A stretch of DNA of 5,974 nucleotides from assembly GCA_007128075.1 (NCBI GenBank), contig SKYD01000187.1:1-5974 (forward strand). Reading direction: 5' to 3'. The position numbers and the translations under genes were made by a program. This document shows, piece by piece, positions 1 through 4,436 of the stretch (its first letter is position 1; every line of letters begins with the position of its first letter). Under the pieces are notes generated by a model. That model saw nothing but the letters and a program-made list of their open reading frames with translations, ran no database searches and was not told the DNA's origin. The stretch is from Thiorhodovibrio sp. GTDB lineage: Bacteria; Pseudomonadota; Gammaproteobacteria; Chromatiales; Chromatiaceae.

Positions 1-1
1 C

Positions 2-1357
2 AAGCTGGGGCCTGATCCTGAAGGTGCTGGTGTCGAGGCGCAGGGTCTAGGCTGGCACAATCCGCAGGGCAAGGGCTGTGGACGCGAGACCGTGACCAGC
101 GGCATTGAAGGTGCCTGGACTACCTATCCGACGCAATGGGATAACGGCTACTTCAAGATGCTGTTTGAGCATGAATGGGAATTGCGCAAAAGCCCGGCCG
201 GGGCCTGGCAGTGGGAGCCGATCAACATCAAGGAAGAAGACAAGCCGGTGGATGTGGAAGATCCCAGCATCCGCTACAACCCGATCATGACCGACGCCGA
301 TATGGCGATGATCAAAGACCCGGTTTATCGGCAGATTTCCGAGCGTTTCTATAAAGATCCCGAGTATTTCAACGAGGTTTTTGCTCGCGCTTGGTTTAAG
401 CTGACCCACCGCGATCTGGGGCCGAAAACCCGCTATCTGGGCGCGGATGTCCCGCAAGAAGACCTGATCTGGCAAGATCCCATCCCGCGTGTGGATTACA
501 CCCTGACGGAGGCGGAGATTGCCGAGCTCAAGGTCAAGCTGCTGGGCAGCGGTCTGAGCGTTGCCGAACTGGTCAGCACCGCCTGGGACAGCGCCCGCAC
601 CTTCCGGGGTTCGGATTGTCGCGGCGGTGCCAACGGTGCGCGCATTCGCCTAAGCCCGATGAAAGACTGGGAGGGCAACGAGCCACAACGCCTGCAAAAA
701 GTATTGAGTGTGCTGGAAGGCATTCAGGCCGGCTTGAGCAAGAAAGTCAGCCTGGCTGATCTGATTGTGCTGGGCGGCACTGCGGCGGTAGAGAAGGCGG
801 CACGCGATGCTGGTGTGAATATCACCGTTCCCTTTGCCCCCGGTCGGGGCGATGCGACGGCAGAGATGACCGATGCCGAGTCCTTTGAGGTTCTCGAACC
901 GCTGCACGATGGCTACCGCAACTGGCAGAAAAAAGACTATGTGGTCATGCCCGAGGAGATGCTGCTGGATCGTACCCAGTTGATGGGGCTGACCGCGCCG
1001 GAGATGACCGTACTTATCGGCGGGATGCGGGTCCTGGGCACCAATCACGGTGGCACACTGCATGGTGTGTTCACCGACCGCGTCGGCGTGTTGAGCAATG
1101 ACTTCTTTGTCAATCTCACCGACATGCGCTACACCTGGAAACCGGTCGGCAAAAATCTCTACGAGATCGTCGAGCGTGGCAGCAATACCGTGAAATGGAC
1201 CGCCACCCGTGTGGACCTGGTGTTTGGCTCCAACTCCATCCTGCGTGCCTACTCGGAGGTCTATGCCCAGGACGATAACCGCGAGAAATTCGTGCATGAT
1301 TTCGTCAAAGCCTGGGTCAAGGTGATGAACGCTGATCGTTTTGATCTGAAACACTAG
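2..1357 (+). CDS. katG: Catalase-peroxidase KatG, C-terminal part (5' end outside window)
   Basis: KatG is a haem enzyme that dismutates hydrogen peroxide and also has broad peroxidase activity. The reading frame is open from base 2 to the TAG at 1355-1357, giving 451 residues of a protein usually about 720-740 long, so the true start lies before the window; the GTG at 92 is internal. The fragment opens with a GPDPEGAGVEAQGLGW-like segment that in the family follows the proximal haem histidine, which is therefore just outside. Visible key residues by fragment numbering: the TSGIEGAW segment with the Ser corresponding to M. tuberculosis Ser315 (S33) and the proximal Trp (W39, family Trp321), HRDLGP with the proximal Asp (D138, family Asp381), and FRGSD with the mobile Arg (R202, family Arg418). 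The second, haem-less peroxidase-like domain follows and ends in the typical KVMNADRFDLKH. Residue C206 in FRGSDCRGGANG replaces the Lys seen in the E. coli and M. tuberculosis enzymes. A terminator follows directly. Family assignment is very secure. Confidence 0.97.
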   Translation, partial: KLGPDPEGAGVEAQGLGWHNPQGKGCGRETVTSGIEGAWTTYPTQWDNGYFKMLFEHEWELRKSPAGAWQWEPINIKEEDKPVDVEDPSIRYNPIMTDADMAMIKDPVYRQISERFYKDPEYFNEVFARAWFKLTHRDLGPKTRYLGADVPQEDLIWQDPIPRVDYTLTEAEIAELKVKLLGSGLSVAELVSTAWDSARTFRGSDCRGGANGARIRLSPMKDWEGNEPQRLQKVLSVLEGIQAGLSKKVSLADLIVLGGTAAVEKAARDAGVNITVPFAPGRGDATAEMTDAESFEVLEPLHDGYRNWQKKDYVVMPEEMLLDRTQLMGLTAPEMTVLIGGMRVLGTNHGGTLHGVFTDRVGVLSNDFFVNLTDMRYTWKPVGKNLYEIVERGSNTVKWTATRVDLVFGSNSILRAYSEVYAQDDNREKFVHDFVKAWVKVMNADRFDLKH

Positions 1358-1362
1358 CGTTT

Positions 1363-1400
1363 AATAAAGAGTCCCGCCGCAAGCGGCGGGGGTCTTTATT
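1363..1400. terminator. Bidirectional intrinsic terminator between katG and the transposase fragment
   Basis: CCCGCCGC (1373-1380) pairs with GCGGCGGG (1383-1390) around a central AA; with a realistic loop this is a 7-bp GC stem with a CAAG tetraloop. The flanks AATAAAGA (1363-1370) and TCTTTATT (1393-1400) are perfect inverted repeats and extend the stem after one GU pair and one G-G mismatch. Reading rightward, the GC stem is followed by a T-rich tract, only six bases after the katG stop codon. Reading leftward, the same arm supplies a T-rich tract, so it can also end leftward transcripts from the pilus-gene side. The stop codon of the leftward transposase fragment (1396-1398) lies inside the 3' arm. 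Confidence 0.88.
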
Positions 1401-1842
1401 CGCTGACCTCAGCTAGCTTATCTGGGACACTTTCAGGTTTTTTTCGGCTAAAACCAATTGAGAGTAAAAAATTTCTTACATGGCTTAGCGTGAAGGACAA
1501 TCCTGTCAAACGCTCAATCTCGGCAGCCGCCTCTTTTAATGTTTGCGGTGGATGCTCTTTAAAATATGCGGTTAACTTTGAGCGATGCGGATCAAGTTTA
1601 CTTTTTGGGTAGTAAAAATTTCGTTCTTCGACTCCAGAAAGACCTTTTTCTATAAATGTCCGGATCGTTTTTGTAACAGTATTTAAAGCCGCATCGCTAT
1701 TTTCGGCAATCTCCTGATGCGATAAACCTTTTTGTTTATACCAAAGAATCGTCATTCGCTTGCGGACAAGTGGGTCAGGATGGTGATAACGCAGATGGCG
1801 AATCTGGGCTTGTTCTTCGCTTGAAAAGTGGCAATGATACAT
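1396..1842 (-). CDS. IS630/Tc1-type transposase, N-terminal DNA-binding half only
   Basis: This 148-residue product resembles the bipartite helix-turn-helix region of IS630/Tc1-mariner transposases, which binds the element's terminal repeats. A first helix-turn-helix lies at about residues 38-72 (KGLSHQEIAENSDAALNTVT...), and a second, winged-helix-like unit at about 99-136 (PQTLKEAAAEIERLTGLSFT...). The protein ends with GFSRKKPESVPDK and a few more residues, where family members enter the DDE catalytic domain. Full-length family transposases are roughly 330-350 residues, so the catalytic half is missing and the product cannot transpose by itself. The TAA stop lies in the arm of the katG terminator, suggesting the deletion or insertion junction is there. 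ATG at 1840-1842 is the start; only a weak AGG lies about 11 bases upstream. The gene is AT-rich (about 36% GC over 1561-1680, against about 72% over 541-600 in katG), which fits acquisition from elsewhere. It may be a dead remnant, an orfA of a split element, or a retained DNA-binding protein; remnant is my preferred reading. Confidence 0.75.
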   Translation of the reverse strand: MYHCHFSSEEQAQIRHLRYHHPDPLVRKRMTILWYKQKGLSHQEIAENSDAALNTVTKTIRTFIEKGLSGVEERNFYYPKSKLDPHRSKLTAYFKEHPPQTLKEAAAEIERLTGLSFTLSHVRNFLLSIGFSRKKPESVPDKLAEVSE

Positions 1843-1845
1843 AGT

Positions 1846-1856
1846 AGGTAATACCT
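1846..1856. repeat. Short palindrome just upstream of the transposase fragment start
   Basis: AGGTA-A-TACCT is a perfect 5+5 bp inverted repeat around one base. It begins four bases upstream of the ATG at 1840-1842 and covers the place where a ribosome binding site would lie. It could be an autoregulatory operator for the helix-turn-helix product or a small RNA fold hiding the start, but it is short enough to be chance. Confidence 0.35.
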
Positions 1857-1927
1857 GATATATTTAGACGGTTTAGTTCATTGGTTAGCAATTCTTCTAA
1901 AATTTTTCGCAAATATATGATTTAACG

Positions 1928-1936
1928 AGTATAACA
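1928..1936 (-). promoter_or_regulatory. Possible extended -10 promoter for the transposase fragment
   Basis: On the minus strand this reads TGTTATACT, a TGn extended -10 element with five of six matches to TATAAT. No good -35 box is present at 16-18 bp upstream. It would give a leader of roughly 80 bases before the ATG at 1842. The site lies in AT-rich DNA, where such matches arise easily, so support is weak. Confidence 0.25.
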
Positions 1937-1979
1937 CGGACCAGAATGTCACCCATCGTCTGCAATGTTGGTGGTCAAT

Positions 1980-3035
1980 TTAGCCAAAATTGATCCGCGT
2001 TTCCAGGTTGGCAGGCGAGTCAGCATTGGCAAGACACTGTTCGAGGCTGATGCGCCCATCACGATAGAGTTTAAGCAGGGCATTGTCGAAAGTCACCATG
2101 CCGCGCTCTTTAGAATCTGCCATTGCCTCGCGCAGCTCATCCACCCGCCCCTCGCGGATCAGATCGGCAATGTGCGGGGTGTTGATTAAAATCTCGATGG
2201 CGGCGACGAGCTTGTTGTTGACATCGCGCACCAGCCGCTGCGAGATAATCGCCCGCATATTCAGCGACAGATCCATAAACAGCGTTTTGTGTAGCTCTTG
2301 CGGGAACATATTGATAATCCGCTCCATCGCCTGATAGGCATTGTTGGCATGAAGCGTCGAGATCGCCAGATGCCCAGTCCCCGCCAGTTCAATTGCCGCC
2401 TCCATGGTCTCGCGGGTGCGGATCTCACCAATTAGGATCACATCTGGTGCCTCGCGCAGCGAACTTTTTAACGCCGCCGCATAGCTTAGGGTGTCCATGC
2501 CCAGCTCGCGCTGATTGACGATGCAGCCTTTGTGTTGATGCAAAAACTCAATCGGGTCTTCAATGGTTAGGATATGGCCATTGCCGGCGGTGTTGCGATG
2601 GTTAATCATCGCCGCCAGCGTGGTGGATTTGCCTGAGCCAGTGGCCCCGACCATGAGAATGATGCCGCGTTTGTGCATCACCAGCTCACTGAGCACCTCG
2701 GGTAGGTTGAGATCGTCCACGGTAGGGATTTGACTGGTCAGATAGCGAATCACCATCGCTGGCATCCCGCGCTGAAAAAAGGCATTGATGCGATAGCGGC
2801 CGTAATTCTCCAGCCCGATGCCCAGATCAAGCTCGCGCTGGCGTTCAAACACCTCGCGCTGTTCGGCGGTAAGAATCGAATACACCATCTCGGTGCAGGC
2901 CTGGGGGCTGAGGATGGTCTCTCCGATGGGCTGGATCACCCCATCGAGCTTGATCTTGACCTGGGTGCCGACTGAAAAAAACAGATCAGAGGCCTTCTTT
3001 TGCGCCATCAGCTTGAGATAGGGTTTAATATCCAT
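1980..3035 (-). CDS. PilT/PilU-family type IV pilus ATPase, PilU-like
   Basis: This is a hexameric secretion-type ATPase acting on the cytoplasmic side of the type IV pilus machine, where family members drive or assist pilus depolymerisation and so twitching motility. It has 351 residues from the ATG at 3033-3035. By that numbering: an N-terminal PAS-like domain with KKASDLFFSVG; Walker A GATGSGKST at 130-138; Asp box ILTIEDPIEF at 155-164; Walker B VILIGE at 199-204 with the catalytic Glu at 204; His box HLAISTLHANNA at 222-233. SDLFFS rather than SDLHLS, HANNA rather than HTTSA, and absence of the PilT AIRNLIRE motif place it in the PilU branch. An upstream in-frame TTG at 3054-3056 would add seven residues. 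I prefer the ATG because MDIKPYLKLM resembles family N-termini and the motif spacing then matches PilT/PilU. Neither start has a visible Shine-Dalgarno sequence. It follows the other ATPase after 46 bases, probably in one transcript. Confidence 0.93.
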   Translation of the reverse strand: MDIKPYLKLMAQKKASDLFFSVGTQVKIKLDGVIQPIGETILSPQACTEMVYSILTAEQREVFERQRELDLGIGLENYGRYRINAFFQRGMPAMVIRYLTSQIPTVDDLNLPEVLSELVMHKRGIILMVGATGSGKSTTLAAMINHRNTAGNGHILTIEDPIEFLHQHKGCIVNQRELGMDTLSYAAALKSSLREAPDVILIGEIRTRETMEAAIELAGTGHLAISTLHANNAYQAMERIINMFPQELHKTLFMDLSLNMRAIISQRLVRDVNNKLVAAIEILINTPHIADLIREGRVDELREAMADSKERGMVTFDNALLKLYRDGRISLEQCLANADSPANLETRINFG

Positions 3036-3081
3036 AGGGGCAATATTTAAGTTCAAAAAGTGAATGCGCGATCAACGCAAT

Positions 3082-4353
3082 TTATTTGGGTTCGGAATCA
3101 TCAAAGCCAATATCGCCAAGATCAAAGCTATCGCCGCCGAATGCGCTCTCTGATAACTCATCGGCGACCATGCTGTGTGCGCCACCAAACGCCACCTGGG
3201 GCGCGCCTTCTTTTTCGTCACCCACCAAAGACAGGCCATCAATGTCACCCAGGGCATCGCTGCCCATCGCATCTGAGCCTTCGAGCTTAATTTTAAGCCG
3301 CAATTCATTCATCGAATCGGCATTGCGCAGCGCATCTTCCAGCGTGACCAAGCCAGCCTCATAAAGCTCAAACAATGCCATATCAAAGGTTTGCATCCCC
3401 GATTCTTTGGAGCGTTTCATCACCCCTTTGATCTCATGCACCTTGCCTTTGAAAATCATATCTTGGATCAAGGGCGAGTTAATCATAATCTCAATCGCCG
3501 CCACCCGACCGCCGCCAATTTTCGGCAGCAGCCGTTGTGAGATAATCGCCTTGAGATTGAGCGACAGATCCATCAGCAACTGTGGACGGCGTTCTTCTGG
3601 GAACATGTTGATGATGCGATCTAACGCTTGGTTGGCACTATTGGCGTGAAGTGTGGACAGACACAGATGCCCAGTTTCGGAGAAGTTAATCGCATGTTCC
3701 ATGGTTTCGCGCTGGCGAATTTCACCGATTAAAATCACATTCGGTGCCTGACGCAAAGTGTTGACCAGCGCGGTCTCCCAGGAATCGGTATCGACACCGA
3801 CTTCACGCTGGGTGATCAAACAATTGCGATGCGGGTGGACAAACTCGACTGGATCCTCGATGGTGATGATATGACCATGGGTTTTGAGATTGCGGTGGCC
3901 AATCATCGCCGCCAGCGAGGTCGATTTACCGGAACCCGTGCCGCCAACCAGCAAAAGCAGCCCGCGTTTGCTCAGAATCAAATCTTTGAGAATCGGCGGC
4001 AGCCCCATTTCATCAATATCGGGGATTTTGGTTGGAATGGTGCGCAACACCACCCCCGAATGTCCTTGTTGGATAAAGGCATTGACCCGAAAGCGTCCAA
4101 TCTGCCCCGGACTGATGGCAAAGTTGCATTCTTTGCTGGCATCATACTCTTTAAGCTGATAATCATTCATAATTGAGCGCACCAACACACTGGTTTGTTC
4201 TGGTGTCAGTGCGTTTTCAGTCAACGGCGTGAGCTTGCCGTCGATCTTACAAGCGGGCGGAAAACCCGCTGAAATGAACAAATCCGAGCCGTTACGCGCC
4301 ATCATCATGCGCAAACAATCGAGCATAAACTTAGCAGCTTGTTGACGATCCAT
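3082..4353 (-). CDS. pilU: PilU-family type IV pilus ATPase with acidic C-terminal tail
   Basis: PilU is an accessory retraction ATPase that works with PilT at the base of the type IV pilus. The 423-residue product matches PilU closely: GSDLFISAGFPP at 22-33, CNFAIS at 76-81, IGRFRVNAF at 85-93, Walker A GGTGSGKST at 137-145, Asp box IITIEDPVEF at 162-171, Walker B VILIGE at 206-211, His box HLCLSTLHANSA at 229-240, and the PilU-like MKRSKESGMQTFDMALFELY near 312-331. Homology ends at about residue 358. The remaining 65 or so residues are low-complexity and acidic (16 Asp/Glu and 2 Lys from 360 on), with LGDI occurring twice. P. aeruginosa PilU is about 382 residues, so this tail is longer and different. 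The ATG at 4351-4353 has AGAGGA ten bases upstream. It is the first gene of a leftward pair and is transcribed away from the acyl-CoA synthetase. A canonical PilT motor is not in the window. Confidence 0.93.
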   Translation of the reverse strand: MDRQQAAKFMLDCLRMMMARNGSDLFISAGFPPACKIDGKLTPLTENALTPEQTSVLVRSIMNDYQLKEYDASKECNFAISPGQIGRFRVNAFIQQGHSGVVLRTIPTKIPDIDEMGLPPILKDLILSKRGLLLLVGGTGSGKSTSLAAMIGHRNLKTHGHIITIEDPVEFVHPHRNCLITQREVGVDTDSWETALVNTLRQAPNVILIGEIRQRETMEHAINFSETGHLCLSTLHANSANQALDRIINMFPEERRPQLLMDLSLNLKAIISQRLLPKIGGGRVAAIEIMINSPLIQDMIFKGKVHEIKGVMKRSKESGMQTFDMALFELYEAGLVTLEDALRNADSMNELRLKIKLEGSDAMGSDALGDIDGLSLVGDEKEGAPQVAFGGAHSMVADELSESAFGGDSFDLGDIGFDDSEPK

Positions 4354-4363
4354 AAGATGATTA

Positions 4364-4369
4364 TCCTCT
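4364..4369 (-). promoter_or_regulatory. Ribosome binding site of pilU
   Basis: The minus strand reads AGAGGA here, ten bases upstream of the ATG at 4353. The spacing is slightly long but it is the only good Shine-Dalgarno match and it supports the chosen start. Confidence 0.7.
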
Positions 4370-4372
4370 AAC

Positions 4373-4385
4373 TTGTTGACAACAA
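4373..4385. promoter_or_regulatory. Perfect 13-bp palindrome, candidate operator in divergent promoter region
   Basis: TTGTTG-A-CAACAA is a perfect 6+6 bp inverted repeat around a single A. It contains the consensus -35 hexamer TTGACA (4376-4381) of the rightward promoter candidate and lies four bases beyond the pilU ribosome binding site. A protein bound here could block the acyl-CoA synthetase promoter and would sit in the pilU leader or promoter. I do not recognise the regulator; dyads of this kind are bound by many dimeric repressors. Confidence 0.45.
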
Positions 4386-4402
4386 AAAAAGCATGGTAAC
4401 TT
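4376..4402 (+). promoter_or_regulatory. Candidate sigma-70 promoter of the acyl-CoA synthetase gene
   Basis: TTGACA at 4376-4381 is a perfect -35 box. The best -10 is TAACTT at 4397-4402, preceded by TGG (TGn extended -10), with a short 15-bp spacer. The -10 match is poor (three of six), which would fit a weak or activator-dependent promoter. It lies about 35 bp upstream of the start codon. Confidence 0.4.
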
Positions 4403-4422
4403 AGCAGTCTATCTTAAAAAAC

Positions 4423-4428
4423 AGAGGG
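4423..4428 (+). promoter_or_regulatory. Ribosome binding site of the acyl-CoA synthetase gene
   Basis: AGAGGG lies eight bases upstream of the ATG at 4437-4439, an ordinary spacing that fixes the start of this gene. Confidence 0.75.
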
Positions 4429-4436
4429 CACAGATT

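Larger units (their letters stand above)
1393..1979. mobile_element. AT-rich island with IS630-family remnant
   Basis: The stretch from the katG terminator to the end of the pilus ATPase gene is markedly richer in A+T than both flanks and contains only the truncated transposase. I could not identify a pair of terminal inverted repeats or a duplicated TA target, so the element limits are not defined; the right boundary is simply where the neighbouring coding sequence begins. The reading as a decayed insertion rests on the transposase homology and base composition. Confidence 0.45.
1843..1979. other. AT-rich intergenic region between transposase fragment and pilus ATPase
   Basis: This 137-bp gap separates two leftward genes. 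I find no tRNA, no convincing small gene and no intrinsic terminator after the ATPase stop. It contains the palindrome at 1846-1856, AAAATTTT at 1899-1906, and a leftward extended -10-like sequence near 1928-1936. If the pilus transcript is not stopped here it would read on through the transposase fragment to the terminator at 1363-1400. Confidence 0.6.

Noticed and set aside
650..1354. Long minus-strand open frame opposite katG
   Set aside because: It lies antisense within a strongly conserved KatG coding region and its product shows no recognisable motif; it is a shadow of high-GC codon use.
92..1357. GTG at 92 as the start of a short 421-residue catalase-like protein
   Set aside because: The same frame is open back to base 2 and encodes conserved KatG residues, so the gene is simply cut by the window edge.
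1899..1906. AAAATTTT as part of a terminator for the pilus genes
   Set aside because: No GC-rich stem adjoins it, so it does not form an intrinsic terminator.
1843..1979. Terminal inverted repeat of an IS630 element
   Set aside because: I searched this gap by eye for a match to the sequence beyond the transposase stop and found none, so element ends cannot be placed.
1965..2189. Plus-strand open frame starting in the AT-rich gap
   Set aside because: It runs antisense into the 3' end of the second pilus ATPase, and its product shows no family resemblance.
3829..4176. Plus-strand open frame opposite pilU
   Set aside because: It overlaps the conserved ATPase core in antisense and has no ribosome binding site or family resemblance.
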